A DNA stretch of 64,000 bases from Candidatus Blautia excrementipullorum (GCA_019118645.1 DWYN01000140.1:1-64000), one strand, 5' to 3'. Numbered from the stretch's first letter, positions 24,390-34,221 are shown. The notes: a model not told the origin generated them from the sequence alone. Numbers and translations: made by a program.

Positions 24390-25817
24390 TCATTTCTTTT
24401 TTTCCATCTCCGGGGTCAGATCTTCCACGGAATCCTTAAGTGCGTTTCTCTGGTTGTCATCCACGCCCTCTGACACTTCCTTCTGGAAAAAGATTTTTAC
24501 TGTCATAAGGAGAAGCTTCAGATCCAGGAAAAACGAATAGTTCTCGATATAAAACAGATCCAGTTTCAGCTTATCGTAAGGCGTTGTGTTATATTTTCCA
24601 TAAACCTGCGCATATCCGGTCAGTCCCGCTTTTACCTTCAAGCGATAGTAAAACTCCGGAAGCTCTTTTCGGTATTCCCGCATAATGGTCTGTCTCTCCG
24701 GCCGGGGGCCTACAAGGGACATATCTCCGACAAACACATTAAAAAGCTGGGGGAGCTCATCCAGGTGCAGATTCCGGAGCACTTTGCCCACCGGAGTAAT
24801 CCTGGAATCATGTTTTGACGCAAGGCGGGCTCCATTTTTTTCGGAATCCACACGCATGCTGCGGAACTTACATATTTTAAACGGCCTGCCGCCGATGGTC
24901 AGACGTTCCTGAAAATAAAATACCGGGCCGCCGTCATACAGCTTTACAAACAGCGCGATAATCAGCATAAGCGGTGAAGACAGGACAATTCCGACACCGG
25001 AGACCACAATATCCAGGATCCTTTTGGCAGCTCTCTGCTCTATGGACAGCCCCATGTTCCTGGACACAAGAAGCGGCGTGTCAAACAGGTGGATTCTCTC
25101 GCTTCCCATGAGTATTACATCTGAAATCTTCGGGCTGAGATAACAGCGGATCGAATGGGCAAAGCAGTACTTCAGGTACCTGTTCCGGATATTTGAGGGA
25201 AGATCCCAGATAATCACTCCGTCGTAATCGCGCATCATCCGGTGTATCTCTTTTTCTCCCACATTAATATGCACTTTTCCGCTGATGTTATATTTGTCCC
25301 GCCGGGAGTTCATCTTCTGTATCAGGTCTCCCGGATCCCGGTCTCCATAGATTACAAGAAGCTTTCTGGCCTGATACAGCCTGGAATATACAAATCTGGA
25401 GCCGAAAATCCAGATTACGATCACCACGAACTGAACCAGAGTCATCTCCACCATCGGCCAGGGATCCAGGAACCACCGGTTGATCAGCGTAATTTGGAAA
25501 TAAGTCACCACATTGGTGCATATGGTCGCCAGAATCATTGAGTAAAACACGTCAATCCGCTTCAGGTATCCCACTCTGAGTCCGCCGTAAAAGGTAGAAA
25601 ACAGTATATTAATCAAAGCGTAAATCGCAATCAGAACCCAGTTTCCCTTTCGCCAGAAGGGAGCAAATATCAGACCTCTGTAAAAGTCGTACCAGACATA
25701 GGCAAAAACCACTGTCTGGGCAATTACTGCAAGACTTGCCAGACAAAATACAATAAATCTTTTAAAATCCTCTAATTTATTTTTCACAGTATCCCTCGAA
25801 TCTGTATAAAACGCCAA
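24390..25817 (-). CDS. Polyprenyl glycosylphosphotransferase (exopolysaccharide priming sugar transferase)
   Basis: The 475-residue protein has four or five N-terminal membrane helices, a central domain, a further helix near residue 280, and the C-terminal bacterial sugar transferase domain with FKICKFRSMRVD, LHLDELPQLFNVFVGDMSLVGPRPE and GLTGYAQVYGKYN. Such enzymes transfer a sugar phosphate from a nucleotide sugar to undecaprenyl phosphate, the first step of exopolysaccharide or capsule synthesis. The listed start is TTG. A GTG at 25787 with GAGGG close upstream is an alternative. It converges with a Wzm/Wzt-type exporter pair, which suggests a related polymer, but no glycosyltransferase cluster lies here. 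Confidence 0.88.
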   Translation of the reverse strand: MAFYTDSRDTVKNKLEDFKRFIVFCLASLAVIAQTVVFAYVWYDFYRGLIFAPFWRKGNWVLIAIYALINILFSTFYGGLRVGYLKRIDVFYSMILATICTNVVTYFQITLINRWFLDPWPMVEMTLVQFVVIVIWIFGSRFVYSRLYQARKLLVIYGDRDPGDLIQKMNSRRDKYNISGKVHINVGEKEIHRMMRDYDGVIIWDLPSNIRNRYLKYCFAHSIRCYLSPKISDVILMGSERIHLFDTPLLVSRNMGLSIEQRAAKRILDIVVSGVGIVLSSPLMLIIALFVKLYDGGPVFYFQERLTIGGRPFKICKFRSMRVDSEKNGARLASKHDSRITPVGKVLRNLHLDELPQLFNVFVGDMSLVGPRPERQTIMREYRKELPEFYYRLKVKAGLTGYAQVYGKYNTTPYDKLKLDLFYIENYSFFLDLKLLLMTVKIFFQKEVSEGVDDNQRNALKDSVEDLTPEMEKKK

Positions 25818-26112
25818 TCTGCACTGACGCTCCCCTTATTTTTATCATTTCCTCTTAACTTTGATATTATAACTTAAATCTTCCATCCCGTCCAGTCATT
25901 CCAAATGGTTTCCTTCTGTTTCGCCTTTCCCCGGGCATCCAGAATGCATAAAAAGACAATTTCTCTGGTTTTTCATTGTAATATTGTAATTATCAACATA
26001 TTATTTCAATTTTTTTCACATATTTGATATAAACTTAACAAAGAATGTGTTTTTTTCACAATATAATTACACTTTTTTTCTCAAAATTATAGAAATTTTA
26101 AAATAAAAATTG

Positions 26113-26123
26113 TATAATATAAT
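26113..26123 (+). promoter_or_regulatory. -10 region of the glgC promoter in an AT-rich gap
   Basis: TATAAT occurs at 26113 and, overlapping, at 26118, about 40 bases before the glgC start, with a TG directly before the first. The -35 is not clear. The 342-base gap 25818-26159 is very AT-rich. It also carries two copies of TTTTTTCACA exactly 40 bases apart (26011 and 26051). I see no gene in it. Confidence 0.5.
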
Positions 26124-26159
26124 ACATATAAGCATATAAAAGGAAAGTGAGGGTTCACT

Positions 26160-27299
26160 ATGAAACAGAACAACATGTTAGCGATGATTTTGGCTGGCGG
26201 ACGCGGAAGCCGTCTCCACGAGCTTACCAATAAAGTTGCCAAGCCTGCAGTTTCATACGGCGGCAAATACCGCATCGTTGACTTCCCTTTGAGCAACTGT
26301 GCCAACAGTGGGATTGACATCGTAGGCGTACTTACACAGTATGAATCTGTACTTCTGAACAGCTATGTGGCAGCAGGCGGACGCTGGGGGCTGGATGCAA
26401 GAGAGAGCGGCGTTTTCGTTCTGCCTCCCCGTGAAAAAGCTGACTCTGATCTTGACGTTTACCGCGGCACTGCAGATGCCATTGCTCAGAATATTGACTT
26501 TATCGACCAGTATTCTCCTGAATATGTCCTGATTCTTTCAGGTGACCATATCTACAAGATGAATTATGCGAAAATGCTTGCTTATCACAAGGAAATGAAC
26601 GCAGATGCCACCATCGCGGTTATCGAAGTTCCCATGAAGGAAGCAAGCCGTTTCGGTATCATGAATACGGATGAAAACGGGCGTATCGTAGAATTTGAAG
26701 AGAAACCGGAACATCCCAAGAGCAACCTTGCCTCTATGGGAATCTATATCTTCGAGTGGAAGCTTCTCCGCAAAATGCTTCTGGCAGATATGAAAGATCC
26801 CGAGTCTCATCATGATTTCGGAAAAGACATTATTCCGGATCTTCTCGCCGACGGAAAAACTCTGGTTGCCTATAAATATAAAGGCTACTGGAAAGATGTA
26901 GGAACCATTGATTCCCTCTGGGAAGCAAACATGGATCTTCTTGACAGCAACAATGAGCTGGATCTGAATGATCCCACCTGGAAAATATACACTGAAGACA
27001 CACCTGCGCTTCCGCAGTATATCGGCCCCAACGCAAAAATCGACAAGGCATTTATCACTCAGGGCTGCGTAGTAGAAGGAGAAATAAAGAACTCCGTTCT
27101 GTTCACCGGCACAAGAGTCGGTGAAGGCGCAAAAATTATTGACAGCGTCCTGATGCCCGGCGTAGAAGTGGAAGCCGGCGCGGTTGTACAGAGAGCGCTT
27201 GTTGCCGACAATGTCAAAATCGGCAGAGAAGCCGTTGTAGGAAGTGCGGACAGCGAACATATCGAGCTTGTGTCAAAACGTGTGAAGGGGGTAGAATAA
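26160..27299 (+). CDS. glgC: Glucose-1-phosphate adenylyltransferase
   Basis: The 379-residue protein has the nucleotidyltransferase motif [13 protein letters not shown], then [20 protein letters not shown], the [10 protein letters not shown] active-site segment, [19 protein letters not shown], and a C-terminal left-handed beta-helix of hexapeptide repeats. It makes ADP-glucose for glycogen synthesis, the committed step. The gene directly precedes glgD, one base apart. AAGTGAGGG lies before the ATG. Confidence 0.96.
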   Translation: MKQNNMLAMILAGGRGSRLHELTNKVAKPAVSYGGKYRIVDFPLSNCANSGIDIVGVLTQYESVLLNSYVAAGGRWGLDARESGVFVLPPREKADSDLDVYRGTADAIAQNIDFIDQYSPEYVLILSGDHIYKMNYAKMLAYHKEMNADATIAVIEVPMKEASRFGIMNTDENGRIVEFEEKPEHPKSNLASMGIYIFEWKLLRKMLLADMKDPESHHDFGKDIIPDLLADGKTLVAYKYKGYWKDVGTIDSLWEANMDLLDSNNELDLNDPTWKIYTEDTPALPQYIGPNAKIDKAFITQGCVVEGEIKNSVLFTGTRVGEGAKIIDSVLMPGVEVEAGAVVQRALVADNVKIGREAVVGSADSEHIELVSKRVKGVE

Positions 27300-27300
27300 G

Positions 27301-28416
27301 ATGGCTAAAGCATTTGGAATTATTACGTCTTCCGGAACTCATATCAGGGTGGAGGGCTTACAGCAATACCGTCCCATCGGTGCATTTTCTTTCCTGGGAA
27401 GATATCGTGTAATCGACTTTCCAATTTCTAATATGAGCAACAGCGGAATCGACCGCATTCAGGTATATGTAAGACGCAAACCGCGTTCTCTGGCAGAGCA
27501 TCTGGGAACCGGCCGTCACTACAACATCAATTCCAAGAGAGGCAGACTGCAGCTTCTTTTCTCAGAGAACAGCTCTGAAAATGATGTTTATAATACAGAT
27601 ATCGCATACTTCATGGAAAACATTGATATCATCGAACGGATGCATCAGCCTTATGTTGTCATCGCGCCTAATTATATGGTATATGCAGCCGACTATTCCG
27701 CTCTCCTGGAGACCCATATTGAATCCGGAGCTGATATCACTCTTCTGTATCACTCTGTAGATAACGCAAAAGAAGCTTTCCTGAACTGCGATATTCTGAA
27801 TCTGAATAAGCAGAAAGGCGTAGAGTCCATAGAAAAGAACCGCGGAAGCGCAAAGAATCGCAACATCTTTATGGATACCTATGTTATGAAAAAAGATCTC
27901 TTTGTGGATCTGATACATAAGGCAAGAAAAATGTCCTCTATGATCACGCTTCCGCAGATTGTCAATGCGTCCTGCGGAGAGCTTGATATCCGCGGCGTAG
28001 CCCACAAGGGATATTTCGCAAGCATCACCGACTTTAAGAGCTACTATGATGCCAATATCTCCCTGATCGACATCAAGACAGCCCAGAGCCTTTTCAATCC
28101 GGAATGGCCTATTTACACCAGAACCAATGATTCCTGCCCCACCCAGTATTTTGAGGGAGCGGAAATTAAAAATTCTGTTGTATCCAACGGCTGCCTTATA
28201 GAGGGAACTGTTGAAAACTCTGTAATCGGCAGAGGCTGCCATATCAAAAAAGGCGCTGTTGTGAAAAACAGTGTGATACTGGCAAACACCGTTATCTGCG
28301 AGGATGTCCATCTGGAAAACCAGGTAGTTGACAAATGGGCAAAAATCACCCGCGGAAGAGAAATCATCGCTGATCCTCAGCATCCCGGTTATATTCGTCG
28401 GGATGACATCCTTTAA
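27301..28416 (+). CDS. glgD: Glucose-1-phosphate adenylyltransferase regulatory subunit GlgD
   Basis: The 371-residue protein is paralogous to GlgC but lacks the GGxGxRL nucleotide-binding loop; its N-terminus reads ITSSGTHIRVEGLQQYRPIGAFSFLGRYRVIDFPISN. The C-terminal beta-helix is kept. GlgD proteins in Firmicutes form hetero-oligomers with GlgC and raise its activity. It is cotranscribed with glgC and followed by a terminator. No other glycogen genes follow, so the rest of the pathway must be elsewhere. Confidence 0.94.
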   Translation: MAKAFGIITSSGTHIRVEGLQQYRPIGAFSFLGRYRVIDFPISNMSNSGIDRIQVYVRRKPRSLAEHLGTGRHYNINSKRGRLQLLFSENSSENDVYNTDIAYFMENIDIIERMHQPYVVIAPNYMVYAADYSALLETHIESGADITLLYHSVDNAKEAFLNCDILNLNKQKGVESIEKNRGSAKNRNIFMDTYVMKKDLFVDLIHKARKMSSMITLPQIVNASCGELDIRGVAHKGYFASITDFKSYYDANISLIDIKTAQSLFNPEWPIYTRTNDSCPTQYFEGAEIKNSVVSNGCLIEGTVENSVIGRGCHIKKGAVVKNSVILANTVICEDVHLENQVVDKWAKITRGREIIADPQHPGYIRRDDIL

Positions 28417-28425
28417 TATATGCAG

Positions 28426-28458
28426 AACAGCCGGCAGATCAAACCTGCCGGCTGTTTC
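28426..28458 (+). terminator. Terminator after glgD
   Basis: AACAGCCGGCAG (28426-28437) and CTGCCGGCTGTT (28445-28456) form a perfect 12-bp stem. It can also serve the convergent secreted-protein gene. Confidence 0.85.
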
Positions 28459-28469
28459 ATTTCCTCACT

Positions 28470-30125
28470 TTATATCAGTTCTTCTGGTTTTTCCGCCTGA
28501 TAGTCAGACCACTGCCCTGCATTTGCCGCACCGGAGAGGTCTGCGTCTTCCGAATAAGAATCCACCGTTATCGTGCAGCTGCCGGCTCCCTCCTGATAAA
28601 TAGTTCCGTCTGTTCCTTTCACCGTTACGGTCGCACCATTTTTATCCACGATATTTCCCGCGTTAAAAAGCCTGCTCAGAGTACTGTCTCCCGTGACGGT
28701 CCAGGTACAGTCCTCACCGATATAAAGATTGCAGTAGCCGTCTCCGCCATCGCCTGCATTGGTTTCATCGTCCACAATGGCGCCTTCCAGAGTACTTCCC
28801 TCCGTCATATAAAAATCAAGCTTGCTGATGCTGTCCCAGATCACGTCTCCCTCCATCTGCTGCTGTATGCCAGTGAACAGACAATCCGCACCGTTTTCTC
28901 CGGCTGTTCCCCAGCCTCTTTCATTGCGGTTTCCTGTGCATCGGAGAAAGAACTCGCTGTCATCTGCATTGACAATATCCACCCCCGACAGAGTAATTGT
29001 GGATTCGGTATTCGTCGTGTAGAACATTCCTCCGTTTCCGGCTGTAACCGATCCTCCCGTCATCTCAAAAGTACTGTTTCCGATTTCTGAATCTCCGGAC
29101 ATACTCTGGTAAAGAATCACATTCCAGGTGCAGTCATTCTGTTCCAGATCACTCATGTTTCCCGTAAGATCCGAGTCAAACAGGCGGACAGTATTCATCC
29201 CTTCAATACAGACTGCCTCGGATCCATTGGCTGTCAGCTCTGCGTTGTTTATGGAAATATCTGCCGTACTGTACACAGCCGGAGAGCCAATGCCGTTGGA
29301 GGTATAGCTTCCGCCGTCAATCACCATGGTTCCTCCTCCCCGGTCGCTTCTGACTGCAGCCGAAGATTCCCCTTCCGTCTCTATGTCCATATCCCAGGCA
29401 TAGAGGGTTCCTCCGCCGGCCACATGAATCCCTCCGGAAGTGTCCTTCTTTGTTGTGATCTCTGTATCCGAAGCATAGACTGTTCCGTCCCCATACGCAA
29501 AAATCCCCGCAGCTCCTGCTGCGTCTGTATCGATCGTACTGTTTTTAATATAAGCGGTCCCGTCTGTGTCCAGAACCGCAGCTCCAACTCCATAAAAGCT
29601 GGAATTATCTCCTCCGGTACTTTCCTCTGACTTTCTGGAAATCTCAGCTTCATCCAGAAGTACTTTTGCTCCTTCGGAAATGTGGATGGCATTTTCGTCT
29701 TTTCCTGTGGAAGCAAAGGTTTCTTTTTCCGCCTCAGCGTCTTCTGTATAATCTTTCACTGCCGAATAACTTTCCACTCCGGAAGACTGTCCTCCGGGAT
29801 CTCCCTGGGGAGGCTCGCCATCTGGTTTTTCCCCTCCGCCTCCATTTTCAGGCATTTCGGGAGGCTCTTCTCCGTTTCCTGCCTCTCCCTCAGGCTTTTC
29901 CGGGGGATCGCCTTGTTCACCGCCTTTTTCCTGAGGCCTCTGTTCTTTTTTGCTTCCATCTTCAGGTGTCTTTTCCTGATCTGTCTGTGTTTCTGTGTCC
30001 GCTGAGTCTTCTGTATCCGCAGCCGCTTCCGGGGCCGCGTTCACCGTGAATCCTGCCCCGCAGACTCCTGCCTGAGAAATGCTCAGAGTCAGCCCGAGGA
30101 CAACTGCCGCATATTTTTTTCTCAT
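28470..30125 (-). CDS. Secreted repetitive protein, probable right-handed beta-helix
   Basis: The 551-residue protein has a signal peptide (residues 1-30, cleavage likely after VNA). Residues 31-117 form a low-complexity acidic stretch rich in E, P, G, D and K. The region 145-500 has degenerate repeats of the type GTAYIKNSTI, GTVYASDTEI, GTLYAWDMDI and GTMVIDGGSY, the spacing of a parallel beta-helix like those of pectate lyases and adhesins. The protein ends without an LPXTG motif or membrane anchor, so it may be released or held by charge. I do not recognise a specific family; surface adhesin or carbohydrate interaction are guesses. It stands alone between glg genes and an ABC exporter. Confidence 0.75.
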   Translation of the reverse strand: MRKKYAAVVLGLTLSISQAGVCGAGFTVNAAPEAAADTEDSADTETQTDQEKTPEDGSKKEQRPQEKGGEQGDPPEKPEGEAGNGEEPPEMPENGGGGEKPDGEPPQGDPGGQSSGVESYSAVKDYTEDAEAEKETFASTGKDENAIHISEGAKVLLDEAEISRKSEESTGGDNSSFYGVGAAVLDTDGTAYIKNSTIDTDAAGAAGIFAYGDGTVYASDTEITTKKDTSGGIHVAGGGTLYAWDMDIETEGESSAAVRSDRGGGTMVIDGGSYTSNGIGSPAVYSTADISINNAELTANGSEAVCIEGMNTVRLFDSDLTGNMSDLEQNDCTWNVILYQSMSGDSEIGNSTFEMTGGSVTAGNGGMFYTTNTESTITLSGVDIVNADDSEFFLRCTGNRNERGWGTAGENGADCLFTGIQQQMEGDVIWDSISKLDFYMTEGSTLEGAIVDDETNAGDGGDGYCNLYIGEDCTWTVTGDSTLSRLFNAGNIVDKNGATVTVKGTDGTIYQEGAGSCTITVDSYSEDADLSGAANAGQWSDYQAEKPEELI

Positions 30126-30278
30126 CCTATCATCCTTTCCGGCCCCTCTTTTTCACCTGCTTGCAAAGCTTATTTTACCGGAAGCCAATGTTATTGTAAC
30201 AGGCAAATGTGTTGTAACCTTGAACGCAGAAAAACTTCACAGAATTTCCACAACTTTCCATTGCTTTTTCCAATGGAA

Positions 30279-30314
30279 AACCGGAGCATGGATCTGTCTC
30301 TCCATACTCCGGTT
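30279..30314 (-). terminator. Terminator after the second ABC exporter pair
   Basis: AACCGGAGcATGGA (30279-30292) pairs with TCCATaCTCCGGTT (30301-30314); on the minus strand a short T run follows. A second small hairpin (CCATTG/CAATGG) lies next to it. Confidence 0.7.
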
Positions 30315-30359
30315 AAAATCCTGCAGTTCTGTTATTCAGCCGGATCTCCGCCCGGACTT

Positions 30360-32258
30360 TTATTCCAGTTCAAAAGCTCCCGTATAGAGCTGATAATACT
30401 TGCCTTTTCTGGCGATCAGCTCGTCATGGCTTCCTCTCTCGATAATCCTTCCCTGTTCCAGGACGATAATCATGTCGGAATTCCGCACTGTTGAAAGTCT
30501 GTGGGCAATGACAAACACCGTCCTTCCCTTCATCAGCGCGTCCATGCCTTTCTGTACAATCGCCTCCGTACGGGTATCAATGGACGCGGTCGCCTCGTCC
30601 AGAATCATTACCGGCGGATCCGCAACCGCAGCCCGGGCAATCGCCAGAAGCTGGCGCTGTCCCTGAGACAGGTTGCTTCCATTCCCTGTAAGCATCGTAT
30701 CATATCCCTCCGGAAGGCGGGTAATAAAGCTGTCCGCTCCGGCCAGTTTTGCCGCTTTTACGCATTCTTCGTCGGTAGCCTCCAGTCTCCCGTAGCGGAT
30801 GTTGTCCATAACGGTACCGGTAAACAGGTTTGTATCCTGAAGAACGATTCCCAGGGACCGTCGAAGATCCGCCTTCTTAATCTTATTGATATTGATACCG
30901 TCGTATCGGATCTTTCCGTCCGCAATGTCGTAGAAACGGTTAATCAGGTTGGTGATCGTCGTCTTTCCGGCTCCCGTAGCCCCCACAAAGGCAAACTTCT
31001 GTCCGGGCTCCGCCACCAGAGAAATATCATGAAGCACTGTCTTCTCCGGCACATAGCCGAAATCCACATTATAAAGCTGGACTTCTCCCTCCAGTCTCTG
31101 ATAGGTAACCGTACCGTCCGCAGCATGAGGGTGCTTCCAGGCCCAGATGCCTGTCCTCTCTTTGCTTTCCGTAAGTTTGCCGTCTTTTTCTTCCTTTGCA
31201 TTCACCAGCGTTACATATCCGTTGTCCGGCTCCGGCTCCTGATCCAGAAGATCAAAAATACGGGAAGCTCCCGCCAGGCCCATAACCACCGCGTTGATCT
31301 GCTGGGATACCTGATTGATATTTCCGGCAAACTGTTTAGTCATATTCAGGAAAGGAACAACAATGCTGATTCCCAGGGCTTTCCCGGAAAGGCTCACATT
31401 GGGCACGTTCAGCAGCAGAAGGATTCCGCCCGCCACAGCTACAATTACGTACAAAATGTTTCCTACATTATTGAGGATAGGGCCCAGGGTATTGGCATAT
31501 TTGTTTGCCGTCTCCGCTTCATGGAACAGCTCTTCGTTAATCCGGTCAAAATCGTCTTTTGTCTCCTCCTCATGGCAGAAAACCTTGACTACTTTCTGGC
31601 CGTTCATCATTTCTTCCACATAGCCTTCCACATTTCCCATAGCTTCCTGCTGGCGGATAAAATACCGGGTGGATTTTCCGCCCACCTTTTTTGTGATAAA
31701 GAACATGCAGCAGATTCCTGCCAGTACCACGACTGTCATCCACACGCAATAATAAATCATAATGCAGAACACCGTCGTTACCATAATTCCAGATACCAGA
31801 AGCTGAATAAAGCTCTGGGAAATCATCTGGCGCAGCGTGTCAATATCATTGGTATAATGACTCATAATATCTCCGTGATTATGAGTATCAAAATATTTTA
31901 CCGGAAGGGTCTGCATCTTATTAAACATCTTCTCTCTGAATTTCATCAGAGATCCCTGGGTAACCGTAGCCATCATCCGGTTAAAGGCGAAGGAGGCCAC
32001 AAGGGAGATCACATAGAGCATCAGGAGCGTCAGCACCCATTTTGTGATTGTTCCGGATACGGCGCCCCAGTCTCCGGTTTTCCAGGATTTTTCCATAAGA
32101 GCGATAATATTCTGCTGAAAAACTGCCGGAATAGAGGAAACCACTGCATTGACTACCACGCACACCAGAACCACCGGCATCATCACAGGATAAAACTCAA
32201 ATACCGTTTTGATCAGGCGCCATGCAGTTCCTTTTTTTGCTGTTGTCTTATTTTTCAT
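30360..32258 (-). CDS. ABC exporter half-transporter, catalytic-site subunit (pair 2)
   Basis: This protein of about 632 residues closely resembles the one at 2928: the same YFDTHNHGDIMS coupling region, the LWAWKHPH-like insert (IWAWKHPHAADG), Walker A GATGAGKTT, signature LSQGQRQL, Walker B VMILDEATASID with catalytic Glu, and switch VIAHRLST. It starts at ATG 32258, overlapping the end of its partner by 11 bases. As in pair 1, the poor signature sits opposite the partner's Asp-substituted Walker B. The substrate is unknown. It has no MarR gene beside it. Confidence 0.92.
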   Translation of the reverse strand: MKNKTTAKKGTAWRLIKTVFEFYPVMMPVVLVCVVVNAVVSSIPAVFQQNIIALMEKSWKTGDWGAVSGTITKWVLTLLMLYVISLVASFAFNRMMATVTQGSLMKFREKMFNKMQTLPVKYFDTHNHGDIMSHYTNDIDTLRQMISQSFIQLLVSGIMVTTVFCIMIYYCVWMTVVVLAGICCMFFITKKVGGKSTRYFIRQQEAMGNVEGYVEEMMNGQKVVKVFCHEEETKDDFDRINEELFHEAETANKYANTLGPILNNVGNILYVIVAVAGGILLLLNVPNVSLSGKALGISIVVPFLNMTKQFAGNINQVSQQINAVVMGLAGASRIFDLLDQEPEPDNGYVTLVNAKEEKDGKLTESKERTGIWAWKHPHAADGTVTYQRLEGEVQLYNVDFGYVPEKTVLHDISLVAEPGQKFAFVGATGAGKTTITNLINRFYDIADGKIRYDGININKIKKADLRRSLGIVLQDTNLFTGTVMDNIRYGRLEATDEECVKAAKLAGADSFITRLPEGYDTMLTGNGSNLSQGQRQLLAIARAAVADPPVMILDEATASIDTRTEAIVQKGMDALMKGRTVFVIAHRLSTVRNSDMIIVLEQGRIIERGSHDELIARKGKYYQLYTGAFELE

Positions 32259-33993
32259 CCTGATCACCCGCCTTATTCTGGGATTCGTAAACTTCCTGAT
32301 AAATCTCACAGGTCTTTATAAGCTCCTCATGGGTACCGCAGTCCACAATCTTTCCTCCGTCCATGACGATAATCCTGTCCGCTTCCTGTACGGAAGAAAT
32401 TCTCTGAGCAATGATGATCTTGGTGGTCTCCGGAATGTACTCCTTAAATCCCTTCCGGATCAGAGAATCCGTGCGGGTATCCACTGCGCTGGTGGAATCA
32501 TCCAGGATCAGAACCTTCGGTTTTTTCAGAAGAGCCCTTGCGATGCACAGCCTCTGCTTCTGTCCTCCGGAAACATTGGAGCCGCCCTGTTCTATGTAAG
32601 TGTCATACTGTTTTGGAAGCCGCATAATAAATTCATCCGCCTGGGCCAGCTCGCAGGCCGCTTTCATCTCCTCATCGGTGGCGTTTTTATTTCCCCAACG
32701 GAGGTTGTCTTTGATTGTGCCGGAAAACAGCACATTCTTCTGGAGCACGACTGCCACCTGATTTCTCAGAGTATCCAGATCATATTCCCGCACGTCGCGG
32801 CCGCCGACCTTAACCGTTCCCTCTGTGGCATCGTAAAGCCTGGAGATCAGCTGGATCAGAGAGGACTTCGAGGATCCTGTTCCCCCGATAATGCCGATAG
32901 TCTCGCCGGATCTGATATGCAGATTGATGTCAGCCAGCGCCATTTTATCGGCTTTTTCGGAATATTTAAAGCTTACATTGTCAAAGTCTACAGAACCGTC
33001 TTTCACCTCATATACCGGGTTTTCCGGATTGGAAAGCGTGCTCTTTTCATCCAGCACCTCCACAATTCGTCTTGCGGACTCACTTGCCATGGTGATCATA
33101 ACAAAAACCATGGACAGCATCATCAGACTGCTCAGAATCTGGAAATTATAAGTCAGAAGCGCGGAAAACTGTCCCACGTCCAGCTCAAGGCCCCTGGAGG
33201 TAATAATCGTGTAAGAGCCAAAATAAAGGACAAAAATCATTACAGAATACAGGCAGAACTGCATCAGCGGATTGTTGAAGGCGAGGATTTTCTCCGCCTT
33301 TGTAAAGTCCATGCAGACATCCTCCGCCGCAACACGGAATTTATCCTGCTCAAAAGCTTCCCGGTTATAGGATTTCACCACCCGCATTCCCTTGATGTTT
33401 TCCTGGATGGAAGCATTCAGCCGGTCATATTTGCGGAACACCCGGCGGAACAGCGGCATGGCCCGGCTGATCACCAGGCCCAGGCCCACTCCAAGGACAG
33501 GAATCACCAGCAGAAAAATCACTGCCATTTTTCCGCCCATAACAAAGGCCATAGCAAAAGCAAAGATCAGCATCAGAGGACAGCGGATTGCCGTCCTGAC
33601 AATCATCATATAAGCCAGCTGCACATTGGACACGTCCGTAGTAAGCCTGGTCACAAGAGAAGATGTGGAGAACTTGTCAATGTTGGCAAAAGAGAATTCC
33701 TGAATATTATAGAACATGTCCTTGCGGAGATTTTTTGCAAATCCGCAGGAGGCCGTGGAACAGGCATTTCCTGCTCCTATTCCAAATATCAGGGACAGGG
33801 TGGCCATCACCACCAGCAGGGCGCCGTACTGCACAATCACAGAGAGCGCGCATCCCGCCTTAATCTCATTGACCAGCCTGGAAATAATAAACGGAATGAT
33901 ACATTCCATTACCACTTCCAGAGATACGAGAACCGGCGCCTGCAAAGATGCTTTTTTGTACTCGCGCACACACTTCATCAGATCTTTTAACAT
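32248..33993 (-). CDS. ABC exporter half-transporter, degenerate-site subunit (pair 2)
   Basis: The 581-residue half-transporter has Walker A GGTGSSKSS, in which the usual GSGKS reads GSSKS. The signature is VSGGQKQR, Walker B VLILDDSTSAVD with Asp for catalytic Glu, and the switch IIIAQRISS with Gln for His. It is paralogous to the gene at 1162. AGAGGAAC precedes the ATG. The promoter upstream overlaps a perfect palindrome, so control differs from the MarR-linked pair. The altered Walker A is a further sign that this ATP site binds but does not hydrolyse well. Confidence 0.92.
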   Translation of the reverse strand: MLKDLMKCVREYKKASLQAPVLVSLEVVMECIIPFIISRLVNEIKAGCALSVIVQYGALLVVMATLSLIFGIGAGNACSTASCGFAKNLRKDMFYNIQEFSFANIDKFSTSSLVTRLTTDVSNVQLAYMMIVRTAIRCPLMLIFAFAMAFVMGGKMAVIFLLVIPVLGVGLGLVISRAMPLFRRVFRKYDRLNASIQENIKGMRVVKSYNREAFEQDKFRVAAEDVCMDFTKAEKILAFNNPLMQFCLYSVMIFVLYFGSYTIITSRGLELDVGQFSALLTYNFQILSSLMMLSMVFVMITMASESARRIVEVLDEKSTLSNPENPVYEVKDGSVDFDNVSFKYSEKADKMALADINLHIRSGETIGIIGGTGSSKSSLIQLISRLYDATEGTVKVGGRDVREYDLDTLRNQVAVVLQKNVLFSGTIKDNLRWGNKNATDEEMKAACELAQADEFIMRLPKQYDTYIEQGGSNVSGGQKQRLCIARALLKKPKVLILDDSTSAVDTRTDSLIRKGFKEYIPETTKIIIAQRISSVQEADRIIVMDGGKIVDCGTHEELIKTCEIYQEVYESQNKAGDQDEK

Positions 33994-34071
33994 AACTGTT
34001 CCTCTCCCCGTTTCTGTGTAAAAAATTTGAAGAACGCCAAGCGTCAGGCGTCTCTAAGTACTTGTATGTAT

Positions 34072-34100
34072 ATATTACACAGTATAAAAATTCTTTTCAA
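34072..34100 (-). promoter_or_regulatory. Promoter of the second ABC exporter pair
   Basis: On the minus strand TTGAAA (34095-34100), 17 bases and TAATAT (34072-34077). Confidence 0.55.
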
Positions 34101-34109
34101 GACTTGAAA
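34095..34109. promoter_or_regulatory. Perfect 15-bp palindrome over the -35 region
   Basis: TTTCAAG-A-CTTGAAA is a perfect 7-1-7 palindrome that includes the -35 of the second ABC exporter promoter, the position of a repressor operator. The regulator is not encoded nearby. Confidence 0.6.
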
Positions 34110-34161
34110 TATTTTTGTTTTGCCAAATTTGATCTGTTTTCATTTTTCTTCACTGCACAGC

Positions 34162-34221
34162 AAAAAATCCCCGGCAGACGGGCTCCATGACTGCTTCATG
34201 ACGCCCCTTCTGCCGGGGATT
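34162..34221 (-). terminator. Terminator of the fatty-acid operon
   Basis: AATCCCCGGCAGA (34166-34178) and TCTGCCGGGGATT (34209-34221) are perfect 13-bp arms with a T run on the minus strand, after accDA. No other feature was seen in the 293-base gap apart from this and the ABC promoter region. Confidence 0.9.

Noticed and set aside
30501-32321. 606-codon plus-strand frame across the second ABC exporter pair
   Set aside because: It is antisense of a clearly functional ABC gene, with no initiation signal.
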